A stretch of 48,119 nucleotides of DNA from Ruminiclostridium cellobioparum subsp. termitidis CT1112 (GTDB lineage: Bacteria; Bacillota; Clostridia; Acetivibrionales; DSM-1351). The DNA lies in contig NZ_AORV01000051.1 of NCBI RefSeq assembly GCF_000350485.1, forward strand, positions 1 through 48,119, written 5' to 3'. A program made the position numbers and the translations under genes. The notes below the pieces were generated by a model. It was given only the letters and a program-made list of their open reading frames with translations. It had not been told where the DNA came from and did not search any database. Each line of letters starts with the position of its first letter. The first letter of the stretch is position 1. Of this stretch, positions 35,393 through 44,169 are shown in pieces.

Positions 35393-36697
35393 ATGCTGGA
35401 CGAAAGTTACATACCCGCAGCCGGATCACAGACTGATTCTTTGGGTTTTGAAAAAATATTCACCAGAAAGGCCCAACCCTTTTCCAAGGTGCAAACACTG
35501 CTGAAATTTCTGGGTCCTGCCTTTATTGTAAGTGTAGCTTATGTAGACCCCGGAAACTTTGCCACAAATATCAGCGGCGGGTCAAAGTTTAATTATAATC
35601 TTGTGTGGGTCATTCTATGGAGCAATCTTATGGCCATCTTTTTGCAGTCACTTTCTGCGAAACTTGGTATTGCAACAGGCTATAACCTTCCCCAGATGTG
35701 CGGAAAAGTATTTTCCAGGAAGGCCAACTGGGGCTTCTGGGTTGTTGCCGAAATAGCAGCCATGGCAACCAATCTTGCCGAATTTCTTGGCTGTACCCTT
35801 GGCCTTTATCTGCTTTTTCGTATTCCCATGGCCTGGGCTGGTCTCATAACAGCTTTCCTGACCTTTTTTATAGTCTACCTGGGCAAATACGGCCAAAGAG
35901 TACTGGAAGCAGTTATATCCGTATTGGTGGCTGTGATTTGCGTAGCATATACTCTTGAGCTGTTTCTGGCAAAACCTGATTGGGCACAGGCAGGTCTTCA
36001 TGTGTTGATGCCGTCACTGCCCAACGGTGAAGCTGTGATGATTGCCGTTGGCATGCTGGGCGCCACCGTCATGCCCCATGTCATATACCTGCACTCGCAG
36101 CTGGTGCAGCAGAGAAACGAAAACCTGACCGAGCAGCAGAAGAAAAAGCATTTGAAGATGGAAAGGATAGATATAACCATAGCCATGAATATAGCCTTTG
36201 TCATAAATGCCGCAATGGTGATAGTTTCGGCAGCCGTATTTTATAAAAACGGAATGGCTGTCGAAACCATAGAGCAGGCACACCAATCCCTGGCTCCTCT
36301 GCTGGGAGCCGCTTCAAGCGGAGCTTTCGGGCTGGCTCTCATCGCTTCGGGACTGTCTTCTTCGGTAGTGGGGACCATGGCCGGCACAACCATAATGCAG
36401 GGCTTTGTAGGACTTAAAATAAGTGATAACATAACAAGGCTGGTGACCATGCTGCCGGCCATGCTGATAATTATTCTGGGGATCAACCCCATGCAGGCAC
36501 TGGTATTCAGCCAGGTAGTGCTGAGTTTCATACTCCCGGCTGCAATTATTCCAATGCTTTTGATAACAAGACGCAAGGATTTGATGGGTTCCCTGGTTAA
36601 TAAATCAATAACCAATATAGCAGGCTGGATCATTGCTGGCATAATAATTGCAGCCAACGTAGTCCTGCTGGTCCTCACCTTCGGCGGCGGGATCTGA
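35393..36697 (+). CDS. mntH: Nramp-family manganese transporter MntH
   Basis: Proton-coupled Mn2+ (and Fe2+) importer of 434 residues. Eleven or so hydrophobic helices span most of it. The metal site is intact: Asp52 and Asn55 in VAYVDPGNFATN and Met227 in GATVMPH. A hydrophilic 35-residue N-terminal tail precedes the first helix. GAGGTGC before the ATG supports the start. It follows a candidate operator and mntR at 34.4 kb, consistent with repression in high manganese. The stop is followed by 28 bases and then the convergent end of the metG gene. Confidence 0.95.
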   Translation: MLDESYIPAAGSQTDSLGFEKIFTRKAQPFSKVQTLLKFLGPAFIVSVAYVDPGNFATNISGGSKFNYNLVWVILWSNLMAIFLQSLSAKLGIATGYNLPQMCGKVFSRKANWGFWVVAEIAAMATNLAEFLGCTLGLYLLFRIPMAWAGLITAFLTFFIVYLGKYGQRVLEAVISVLVAVICVAYTLELFLAKPDWAQAGLHVLMPSLPNGEAVMIAVGMLGATVMPHVIYLHSQLVQQRNENLTEQQKKKHLKMERIDITIAMNIAFVINAAMVIVSAAVFYKNGMAVETIEQAHQSLAPLLGAASSGAFGLALIASGLSSSVVGTMAGTTIMQGFVGLKISDNITRLVTMLPAMLIIILGINPMQALVFSQVVLSFILPAAIIPMLLITRRKDLMGSLVNKSITNIAGWIIAGIIIAANVVLLVLTFGGGI

Positions 36698-36725
36698 ACA
36701 GCCGGGATAAGTGTCCTTTTGCCAA

Positions 36726-38375
36726 TCAGCCTATAAGTACCTTCAGTTTTTCCAATTCCTCGTCCGCACGGCTTTTATCAATTCTTTCAAATAAAATTCC
36801 CGTTTCGGGCAAGGAATAGCCGGAGGCTACAAATTGCGGTTTCCAGAGATCGTTTAATCCCAGCCACCCCTGCACCTTCTCCGAGGAAAAAGGAAGAAAG
36901 GGTTTTAAGAGAACTGCCAGGTTTGCTATGAGCTGCACACAGTTGAAAAGTGTATCCTCACATTTCCGGGGAGCGGCAGTCCTTGTCTCCCATGGCTTCT
37001 GAGAATCAAAATATTTATTTGACCACCTCACGAATTCAAATATTCCGTCCAGGGCTTCCTTAAAGGCTCCCTTTTCAATCCTTTTTCCCGTGGCCGCGAA
37101 CAAAGCATTAAGATTTGCAGAGATTTCAGTATCCAGGATACCTTCCGGCACTGCACCGCCGTAATATTTCGTTATGAATGCCAGATTCCTGTTTGCAAAG
37201 TTTCCGTACGCCCCCAGCAATTCCCCGTTATGACTGTTTACAAACTCCCTCCAGGTAAAATCGGTGTCTCTTTTTTCAGGCCCGTTTGTAATCAGAAAAT
37301 ATCTTATGGAATCGGGGTCGAAACTGTCCAGCATCTCCCTGACCCATACGGCATAATTTTTGCTGGTGGAGATTTTTCTGCCCTCCAGGGTAAGATATTC
37401 ACAGGATACAATTTCATCGGGCAAATGCCAGCCTTCGCCGTTTGCCAGCAGCAGACCAGGAAGTATGATGGAGTGAAAGGGTATGTTGTCTTTGCCATGT
37501 ACATAGTAGTGTTTTGTATTATTCCCAAACCACAATTCATTAAAGTCGTCACCCCTTTTCAGGGCCGTCTGATAGCTGCCTGACAGGTAGCCCAGAACAT
37601 TTTCGGCCCAGATATAGATTTTCTTGTTTTTAAAATCCGGATTGGGGACATCTATCCCCCAGTCTAAATCCCTTGTAATGGCTCTGTCCCTCAGGCCTTC
37701 ATTGATATATTTCTTTGAGAATGCCAGGGCATTTTTTCTCCAGTCGGGATGGCTGCCTATATATGCATTGATTTCCTCCTCCAGCCAGGAAAGTGCTATA
37801 TAAAGGTGTCTGCTCTCCCTGAACTCGGGAGTTGTCCCGCATACCGAGCATCTGGGATTTTCGAGCAGTTCAGGTTCCAGCAGCTTTCCGCAGGCATCGC
37901 ACTGATCCCCTCTGGCCTCCTGCCGGCACTCGGGGCATATGCCCTCAACAAACCTGTCGGCCAGAAAACTCTTACAGGTGCTGCAATATGCCTGAGGCAC
38001 ATTCTTTTCATAGATGTATCGCCCATCATACATGGCTTTATGAAACTCTTTTACAAAATTTTTATGCTCTTCCGAGGAAGTCTTGTCGTATAAATCATAG
38101 GTAAAACCAAGCCGGTCAAAGCACTCCTTGAATTCCTCGTGGTAATGGTCGCTGATTTCCCCGGGAGTTTTCCCTTCCTGCCTTGCCCTTATGGCCACAG
38201 GCGTACCGTGGCAGTCACTGCCCGATACATAGAAAACCCTGTCTCCTATTGCCCTGTGATACCTTGCCAGAATATCTCCGGGTATGAGCGCAGAGACACG
38301 CCCTATGTGAAGTGAGCCGTTTGCGTAAGGCCATGCGCCTCCGATCAAAATATTTCTGCAATCTCCGTTATTCAT
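36726..38375 (-). CDS. metG: Methionyl-tRNA synthetase, short form with HIGR signature
   Basis: Class I synthetase that charges tRNA-Met. 549 residues: WPYANGSLHIGR (15-26), a zinc domain with four knuckles (C131/C134, C147/C150, C159/C162, C176/C179), DLDWGIDVP, and a KMSKS equivalent KISTS (334-338). Two oddities: the HIGH signature reads HIGR (Arg26, codon CGT, one base from His), and there is no C-terminal tRNA-binding (Trbp111) domain, present in most long Bacillota MetRS. It could be a second, T-box-regulated MetRS paralogue or a divergent housekeeping copy. It is preceded by a Met T-box leader. The ATG at 38375 follows a GGAGG site. Confidence 0.9.
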   Translation of the reverse strand: MNNGDCRNILIGGAWPYANGSLHIGRVSALIPGDILARYHRAIGDRVFYVSGSDCHGTPVAIRARQEGKTPGEISDHYHEEFKECFDRLGFTYDLYDKTSSEEHKNFVKEFHKAMYDGRYIYEKNVPQAYCSTCKSFLADRFVEGICPECRQEARGDQCDACGKLLEPELLENPRCSVCGTTPEFRESRHLYIALSWLEEEINAYIGSHPDWRKNALAFSKKYINEGLRDRAITRDLDWGIDVPNPDFKNKKIYIWAENVLGYLSGSYQTALKRGDDFNELWFGNNTKHYYVHGKDNIPFHSIILPGLLLANGEGWHLPDEIVSCEYLTLEGRKISTSKNYAVWVREMLDSFDPDSIRYFLITNGPEKRDTDFTWREFVNSHNGELLGAYGNFANRNLAFITKYYGGAVPEGILDTEISANLNALFAATGKRIEKGAFKEALDGIFEFVRWSNKYFDSQKPWETRTAAPRKCEDTLFNCVQLIANLAVLLKPFLPFSSEKVQGWLGLNDLWKPQFVASGYSLPETGILFERIDKSRADEELEKLKVLIG

Positions 38376-38489
38376 GTTAACCTCCGTAAGCCATTGTTAT
38401 GGCTTTGAGCCTCAATGGCGGCCCAAACCGTTCTATAAGATCTGCAAATTCCTTCAACATAATTTAAAAATATATATTTTCATATGCAT
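38376..38489 (-). other. Spacer between the T-box terminator and metG
   Basis: 114 bases with the metG ribosome site (GGAGG) at its end. No other element is seen. Confidence 0.5.
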
Positions 38490-38886
38490 AAAAAAACTCC
38501 CACCTCCGAAAATATTATTTTCGGAGACGAGAGTATGACTTCGCGTTACCACTCCAAATTTGTTCCGGCCTCACGGCAGGAACCTCATCGAGTACGGGTC
38601 AAATTCCTGCCCCGGAAATTGCCGGGCAAGACCTGTTACCTTATACTCTATCGCTATAACGGGCGAAACCGTCGCAGCCTGGCACGAAATCCCCACAGCC
38701 CTCATAATGACGGCAGGCTTCATTCTAAATGTGTTCGGTGCGCAACTCCAAGACCATGTTCAGTATCTTCAAACCATATCCTCTCTCAGCAGCAGGACTC
38801 TCTGTAAATGTATCCGGTACTTACTCTTCTTTTCGCAGTCTTTGCATGAAACTATAAAATTATTAATATTCTTACCAATAAAACTT
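38490..38886 (-). promoter_or_regulatory. T-box riboswitch leader, methionine specifier
   Basis: Senses uncharged tRNA-Met and lets metG be transcribed. Reading down the minus strand: the stem I signature GAGTAAGTACC and the AG-bulge segment CAGAGAGTCC with GAGAGAGGATATGG; a specifier loop in which AGAATGAAG places AUG at 38723-38721; then the T-box sequence GGAGTGGTAACGCG (about 38554-38541), whose UGGU pairs with the ACCA end of a tRNA with discriminator A as in tRNA-Met; and a rho-independent terminator CTCCGAAAATA with TATTTTCGGAG and seven T residues (38526-38490). The UGGUAACGCG core has A where UGGNACCGCG is usual. Upstream boundary is set by the promoter. Confidence 0.9.
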
Positions 38887-38892
38887 TTATAT

Positions 38893-38922
38893 ATTATATG
38901 CCGTATGCAATTTTTTTGTCAA
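38893..38922 (-). promoter_or_regulatory. Consensus promoter of the metG T-box transcript
   Basis: Perfect TTGACA (38922-38917), an 18-base spacer and perfect TATAAT (38898-38893). The strongest sigma-A match in the window, suggesting heavy transcription held back by the T-box terminator. Confidence 0.85.
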
Positions 38923-38990
38923 TTACTTTTTAACGGCCGGACAATCCAGTGTGTTATCCGAACCTTCCAGGTATATTATCTCCCGTAGCT

Positions 38991-39404
38991 TTACTTTATC
39001 CTGCTTATGGACAGGTTGACCTTATAGTTTCCAAATTGCAGTATTCCGTCCAGAAGCTCCTCCAGCATCCCATGGCTTGCAACTTCGGCCTTCAGGCTGT
39101 AACAGCCCTCTCCGCTGACCCTGTGGGCCTCTGTGATCATTGTGTTGTCTCTTATATATTTATGAAAAGCCGCATGATTGTTGGTTTTCATGTATACAGT
39201 GATATAAGCGGTCAGCCCCAGGCCAAGCTTTGCCATATTGGTCTTTATAGTATAGCCTTCAATGGCACCGAGCTTTTCCAGACGTGTAATTCTGTTTCTG
39301 ACCGCCTGTCCTGTCAAATGAACCATATTTCCAATCTCCTGCAGCTGCATTCGTGAATTGTTCTGCAGGATTTTAATTATTTCCATATCCACTTCATCAA
39401 ACAT
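38991..39404 (-). CDS. Lrp/AsnC family transcriptional regulator
   Basis: 137 residues. N-terminal helix-turn-helix (MFDEVDMEIIKILQNNSRMQ, then LTGQAVRNRITRLEKLG, about 1-55) and a C-terminal RAM domain of the ligand-binding, oligomerising type (about 65-135; YITVYMKTNNHAAF and GCYSLKAEVASHGMLEELL). Lrp/AsnC proteins sense amino acids and form octamers. The ATG at 39404 has GGAGG five bases upstream; a frame extending to 39449 has no site. Being next to a methionine T-box operon suggests amino-acid sensing, but its ligand is unknown. Confidence 0.88.
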   Translation of the reverse strand: MFDEVDMEIIKILQNNSRMQLQEIGNMVHLTGQAVRNRITRLEKLGAIEGYTIKTNMAKLGLGLTAYITVYMKTNNHAAFHKYIRDNTMITEAHRVSGEGCYSLKAEVASHGMLEELLDGILQFGNYKVNLSISRIK

Positions 39405-39653
39405 ATTAACCTCCATGAGCCACATTCGTGGCCACAAAATGTTATGCAAGTAATTATCCTTTATCGCAATGTGGCGAATAAAGGAGGTTAATTGGCCTTT
39501 ATAAACTCAACAAATCCGCCAATAAATTTTGAATTTTGAAAATATGCAAGCCCCAACTCTTGGCCCATTAAAGCGCTGCCTGTATTATAATTTTATATAA
39601 TCAAATTAAATATATTTTTGTTAAGTATATCATATCGAAAGGCTGATAAATAT

Positions 39654-40406
39654 ATGTATTTTAGACTTGTGCGCCATGCCACAATAATACTTGGAATAAA
39701 TAAGAGGAAGCTGCTGGTTGATCCTGTTTTTTCAGATAAGGGAAGTATGGAACCTGCAAAACCGGCTGAAAGTCAAAACAGGAATCCTCTGGTGGAGCTT
39801 CCTGTTTCCGGGGAAATGCTGACAGCTTGCGATGCCGTGTTGATCACCCATACCCACAGGGACCATTTTGATGAAGCGGCTGCCAGATTGCTGCCCCGAG
39901 ATAAGCAGATTTTCTGTCAGCCCCGGGACAGGGATAAATTACTGAATTACGGGTTTGAAAATGTTACTGCCATATGCCGGCACATCAACTGGGAAGGAAT
40001 ACGCATTGCCAGAACTCCTGCCCGGCACGGCCACGGAGCAGCTGCCCTTATGTTTGCACCTGTGTCGGGCTTCGTGATAAGCGCCACCGGGGAGCCTGCC
40101 GTTTATATTACCGGCGACAGCGTATTTTATTCGGCAACAAGGAAGGTACTGGACAGGTATAAGCCCGATATAGTTATATGTAACGCAGGAGAAGCCACCT
40201 TCTCCTGCGGAAGACCCATTACCATGGGAATTGAAGATATTGCCGCAATATACCGGCATTCCCCCGCCTCCAGAATAATCGCGGTCCACATGGAAAGCTG
40301 GAATCACTGCATACTCACAAGAAAGGACCTGGGCAGATATGTTTTGGAAAATAATATGCAGGATAGGATATTTATACCCCGGGACGGAGAGGAAATAGCC
40401 CTGTGA
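39654..40406 (+). CDS. MBL-fold metal-dependent hydrolase (UlaG-like)
   Basis: 250 residues of metallo-beta-lactamase fold. Zinc ligands: THTHRDHFD (about 64-72), RHGHG in the middle, GDSVF with the bridging Asp, and a His in the C-terminal VHMESWNHC. The arrangement matches the UlaG-like group (L-ascorbate-6-phosphate lactonase relatives) acting on phosphorylated or cyclic small molecules; the substrate is unknown. I prefer the ATG at 39654 since the frame's earlier TTG at 39618 has no ribosome site; GAAAGG lies 11 bases upstream. Single gene facing the ABC permease. Confidence 0.85.
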   Translation: MYFRLVRHATIILGINKRKLLVDPVFSDKGSMEPAKPAESQNRNPLVELPVSGEMLTACDAVLITHTHRDHFDEAAARLLPRDKQIFCQPRDRDKLLNYGFENVTAICRHINWEGIRIARTPARHGHGAAALMFAPVSGFVISATGEPAVYITGDSVFYSATRKVLDRYKPDIVICNAGEATFSCGRPITMGIEDIAAIYRHSPASRIIAVHMESWNHCILTRKDLGRYVLENNMQDRIFIPRDGEEIAL

Positions 40407-40615
40407 TTTCATATGAAAAGACAATACAACTAAATATGCTTCAACAGGCATTTAGCTTAAAGATTACGGATTTTCTCAACATTGCGGTTCATCAGCTGCC
40501 TTCCGACGTACCTGAATATCACTTTTTTTACCGGACTTGATAATATAATTCATTAATTTCTCAGTATGATTCCTGTAAGTTTGTAATTCTTGTTATGCTT
40601 ATTATTCTTATTAAT

Positions 40616-41302
40616 TTACCCGTCTGTTTTTGCCCTTCTGTAAAGCAGTATATAAAGCCCTGTGATTATTATAAAATTTATTGAACAGATAATAACAGCC
40701 TCAGCCGTCCACTTCTGTCCCCCTATCAAATACTGTATCTGCTGCCCAAAAAGGTATTTTGATATGCTCTCCAGATTTTTATTAAAGTATGAAAGCATGG
40801 GAAGAAAGGAAAAGATCATTCCCAGCGGCACCGCAAGACCATTTGTGGCACTGGGGCTCTTTGAATAGGTTCCCACGCACATTCCTATCAATACCGATAT
40901 GACACTTCCGAAAATTGCGGCAGAGTAAAACAACCCCACATTGATTGAGCCATCTCCCTGCATTAATAAAAAAGAACTTCCGGTCAAGCAGTCCAGAACC
41001 ACCACAAATACTGCCGTGCTCAAAAAGAATTCCATGGACGAAATGCCCGACATCCTTAGCACACGCAGTGTATTTTTCTCCTTTTCCTCGGCAATCATGC
41101 TTGCTGCCACTACAATAGGTGTAAACACGAAATGCATTGTTGCAAACACCCCGATGAAAAATACCTTTTCTCCTCCAATGGATTGTGTCATTATAAAGGC
41201 CACAGCGGGATATACAATAAACAAAACAAGTACCTGGATATTCCTGATCACATCTTTTATATCTTTTGCCAGTATGGCAGTCATATGGTTTATCCGAATC
41301 AT
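40616..41302 (-). CDS. ABC-2 type transporter permease
   Basis: 228 residues with six hydrophobic helices and no ATP site: the membrane half of an ABC-2 exporter. EEKEKNTLRVLRMSG between helices 2 and 3 (about 72-86) is the coupling-helix motif usual in ABC-2 permeases. Its ATG overlaps the stop of the ATPase gene by four bases (translational coupling). Last of the LytTR-DUF3021-ATPase-permease operon. Substrate unknown; related systems export peptides, lipids or antibiotics. Confidence 0.85.
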   Translation of the reverse strand: MIRINHMTAILAKDIKDVIRNIQVLVLFIVYPAVAFIMTQSIGGEKVFFIGVFATMHFVFTPIVVAASMIAEEKEKNTLRVLRMSGISSMEFFLSTAVFVVVLDCLTGSSFLLMQGDGSINVGLFYSAAIFGSVISVLIGMCVGTYSKSPSATNGLAVPLGMIFSFLPMLSYFNKNLESISKYLFGQQIQYLIGGQKWTAEAVIICSINFIIITGLYILLYRRAKTDG

Positions 41303-42144
41303 AGGTTCAAGCCCCTCCCCGTCAATTTCATAAATACAGTTCCGAGATTGGGTTCGGAGGAATGGATGGCCTCCACCTTATCTTCACTGAAATATGAGGC
41401 TATTTTTTCTGCTGAAGCTGAACTGTTTGGAATCCTGACTGTCTCCCCGTTCTTTAATATAATTTCAACCGTATTTTCCCGGTTGTATTTTCGGCATAAC
41501 TCTCCGGGAACTCCGTATTCAACAATTTTTCCTTCGTTCAGCAAAGCAATATTATCACATAGCTTATAGGCTTCTTCCATATTGTGAGTTGTCAGGAATA
41601 TAGTTGTTCCCGCATTTTTAAGTTCATTCAGATATTCGTGGATTTCCTGGGCCGTCGCAGGATCCAAACCGCCTGTTGGCTCATCCAGAAATAAAATTTC
41701 CGGTTTATAAAGCACTGCCCTGGCCAGCAGCAATCTCTGCCGCATGCCTTTTGACAGCCTTCCCGCAGGCGTCTTCACGGCTTCCGACAGCCCAACCTTT
41801 TTTAGGACAGAATGAATTGTCTGATTATCAATCCTGTATATCCTTGCAAACAGCCTCATATTGTCATAGCAGTTCAATCTTTCATATACTCCGCAATTGT
41901 CCAGGACCATCCCGACTTTTGAATAAATTTCATTGCCAAACTTGCTGCAGTCCTTTCCTAATACCCTGGCCTGCCCGCCATACTTCAGCTGTCCCGTCAA
42001 TATTTTGATCAGGGTGGTCTTACCTGCTCCCGAAGGCCCCAGCAGTCCAAAAAGTTCTCCGCAGGCCACAGTCAGGCAGATATTATCCAGAACCTTTTTT
42101 TCTCCAAATATTTTCTCCAGCTTCTCAACCTCAAGACTGTTCAT
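41299..42144 (-). CDS. ABC transporter ATP-binding protein (LytTR-linked)
   Basis: 281-residue ATPase: Walker A GPSGAGKT (36-43), signature LSKGMRQ (130-136), Walker B ILFLDEP (150-156), then a switch His in TTHNMEEAYKLCD. The C-terminal 70 residues after the switch region form the extra domain common in ABC-2 ATPases. The ATG at 42144 is best supported (GGAGG six bases upstream) and overlaps the DUF3021 stop by 14 bases. It powers the permease encoded next. Confidence 0.92.
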   Translation of the reverse strand: MNSLEVEKLEKIFGEKKVLDNICLTVACGELFGLLGPSGAGKTTLIKILTGQLKYGGQARVLGKDCSKFGNEIYSKVGMVLDNCGVYERLNCYDNMRLFARIYRIDNQTIHSVLKKVGLSEAVKTPAGRLSKGMRQRLLLARAVLYKPEILFLDEPTGGLDPATAQEIHEYLNELKNAGTTIFLTTHNMEEAYKLCDNIALLNEGKIVEYGVPGELCRKYNRENTVEIILKNGETVRIPNSSASAEKIASYFSEDKVEAIHSSEPNLGTVFMKLTGRGLNL

Positions 42145-42628
42145 CATCTTCCTCCAATCCATGCTCTTTACGGTAGCGTTCAAAGCCTTTCTCAATCTTT
42201 TTGTTTTCCAGTTTTGTCTTTATATATATTACCAGCAGGCTCAGAGCAAAGCAGCTGGAAAAGGCTGTCAGAAAACCGCACCAGGCATACAGATTATTAA
42301 GAGGGAACCAGTCAAATACACCGGCAAAAACGGTAATTATCGGTATTACCGATAGTACCATGCCCACTGTTCTCCAAAATGCAGTCATATGTTTAAGCAG
42401 CTTTTCAGAAAACCAAAATACTTTTGAACCTTCCATAACCAGGGATACCAGCAGGAATTGAACTATTGTATCAACCGCTATACCGTCACTTCCAAAACTG
42501 TAAAGTGATGAAATGGCACCGGCGTCCTTTCCCACAAAACGGGCCGTAAATGCAATACAGATCACCATAATGGAAAATGTGTTAAATGCCTCTGAAAAAA
42601 AATCAAATATAGTAAACCTTTTCTCCAT
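42131..42628 (-). CDS. DUF3021 family membrane protein
   Basis: 165 residues with four hydrophobic helices (about 12-30, 48-66, 85-105, 113-136) and a charged tail (KKIEKGFERYRKEHGLEED). DUF3021 proteins are found next to LytTR regulators and act with them as a membrane-linked sensor or inhibitor pair (family knowledge). Here it lies one base after the LytTR gene, supporting that pairing; the signal is unknown. Confidence 0.85.
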   Translation of the reverse strand: MEKRFTIFDFFSEAFNTFSIMVICIAFTARFVGKDAGAISSLYSFGSDGIAVDTIVQFLLVSLVMEGSKVFWFSEKLLKHMTAFWRTVGMVLSVIPIITVFAGVFDWFPLNNLYAWCGFLTAFSSCFALSLLVIYIKTKLENKKIEKGFERYRKEHGLEEDDEQS

Positions 42629-42629
42629 A

Positions 42630-43070
42630 TTACTTCACCCCCAGTTTCTTTTTTACAAAAGGTGAATACTGCCTTGAAACATACAGTTTCTCATTATTGC
42701 TCATTGTAAGCAGAATCCTCCCGTCCAGATCTGATTTTAAGGATTGGATCTGCTCAAAATTGACAATGCAGGATTTGTTCGCCCTGAAAAATTCTGTTCC
42801 TTCAAGCTGTTCCTCCAGCTCATAAAGCCGCAACGGAGTTTCATAAACGTCAGTTTTGGTGTAAAAGAAGGTTTTCTTATCCACCGTATCTATATATAGA
42901 ATCTTGCTGATATCCAATATATGTATCTGCCCGTTTTTCTCTCCGGTAAACTTCATATCCATAATGCGGATAAGCGAGACAAGCCTTTCAATTTCCGGTG
43001 TCAGCTGATTGCAGATAATATTTATCTCGGTCTCCTGTACATTGCTGAAAGTCTGAATGTTAATCTTCAT
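42630..43070 (-). CDS. LytTR-domain DNA-binding regulator
   Basis: 146 residues. The C-terminal half (about 50-146) is a LytTR DNA-binding domain: ILDISKILYIDTVDKKTFFYT, then FFRANKSCIVNFEQIQSL and the YVSRQYSPFVKKKLG end. No receiver domain precedes it; residues 1-45 are a short alpha/beta lead-in typical of the single-domain LytTR regulators that pair with DUF3021 membrane proteins. GGAGG seven bases before the ATG. First gene of the operon with the ABC exporter, which it probably controls. Confidence 0.92.
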   Translation of the reverse strand: MKINIQTFSNVQETEINIICNQLTPEIERLVSLIRIMDMKFTGEKNGQIHILDISKILYIDTVDKKTFFYTKTDVYETPLRLYELEEQLEGTEFFRANKSCIVNFEQIQSLKSDLDGRILLTMSNNEKLYVSRQYSPFVKKKLGVK

Positions 43071-43162
43071 TTACTGACCTCCATATCGCTTTTATAATAT
43101 CTCCGGCATTTCTTTATTTCAAGTCTGCACAACCTAAGTTGCGGATTTCTGTTACCAAGTTA

Positions 43163-43192
43163 CAAAAAAAGAGACTGTTTAAAAGTCCCTTT
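43163..43192 (-). terminator. Terminator of the ABC-2 exporter operon
   Basis: On the minus strand AGGGACT, a seven-base loop and AGTCTCT (one G-U pair) then seven T residues, about 160 bases beyond the exporter operon stop. Confidence 0.6.
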
Positions 43193-43353
43193 GATATCTG
43201 TAATTTAAATATATATTGTATGTATAAAACAAAACTGTCCTGCGGCTGCTTTTTCACGGGTTCCTACTGGACGTTTTACCTCCCCATTATATAACAGATT
43301 CTCATTAATATCCATGGGGTATCTGCATGCTATGTATATTTCTTTAAATTTTC

Positions 43354-44169
43354 CTATGTACCACTGCTGCCATATCGCTGTACTCCTTTATTCCATACAC
43401 ATATGGAAATACCAAATGTCAGAACTCCTGCCAGTGGCGCACACCATTGTAAAATATTCTGCCAAATGCCTCCCGGGCTCATACCAAGCAAATATACCAC
43501 CTCATAATATCCAGTAAAGGCATAGGGAAAAATAAAAGTCAAAAGTATCTGGATTCCTTTATGAAATATGTTGAGGGGGTAATCGGAATAGGTACGCAAG
43601 CCATAATCATTACTGGTAAGCAGAGCTGTAAGCTCCGAGCTTTGCACCGTCCAAAAGCTGACCGCACCGGAAAATATGTAAATACCCGAAAATATCAATA
43701 ATGCGGCAAACATATTTATAATAAGGTATGATATATATAAGGGAGACCATATCACCTGTATCCTTTTAAGGCTATACCACCAGAATATAGCTGCCAGTAT
43801 CAGTCTCGGCAAAAAGGTATATTGAAACTGCCGTACTACCAGATAAACCAGGGGATTGAGTGGACGAATCAGATACGAATCCATTCCCCCGCTCCTCACC
43901 AGCTCCCCCATATCCTTCATTGGCTGCCATAACAGGAAGCTGCTTATTGAGTACGTAAGCCAGTTGGTGGTGAATAGAAACAAGAATTCATATTTACTCC
44001 ACCCGGCAATATTATTAAAGTTATCAAACAGTATCCATATACCTGAAAAATAAACACCGATAAGTACAAAATTCGCCAGAATTTCAAGGATAAATCCAAA
44101 CCGGTACTCCAGCTTGCTTTTTAAATAGATCTTAATAAAATTCCCATACAGCCTTCCAAGCTCAGCCAC
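43354..44169 (-). CDS. ABC-2 family exporter permease (second permease)
   Basis: 271 residues with six hydrophobic helices, no ATP site. The long hydrophilic lead-in AELGRLYGNFIKIYLKSKLE precedes helix 1, and SGGMDSYLIRPLNP between helices matches the permease group annotated as ABC-2 family transporter (DUF990 type, exporters with two permease genes). I prefer the GTG at 44169 (GGTGG six bases upstream, eight-base overlap with the upstream stop) over an ATG at 44208 that lacks a site. Third gene of the exporter; substrate unknown. Confidence 0.8.
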   Translation of the reverse strand: MAELGRLYGNFIKIYLKSKLEYRFGFILEILANFVLIGVYFSGIWILFDNFNNIAGWSKYEFLFLFTTNWLTYSISSFLLWQPMKDMGELVRSGGMDSYLIRPLNPLVYLVVRQFQYTFLPRLILAAIFWWYSLKRIQVIWSPLYISYLIINMFAALLIFSGIYIFSGAVSFWTVQSSELTALLTSNDYGLRTYSDYPLNIFHKGIQILLTFIFPYAFTGYYEVVYLLGMSPGGIWQNILQWCAPLAGVLTFGISICVWNKGVQRYGSSGT

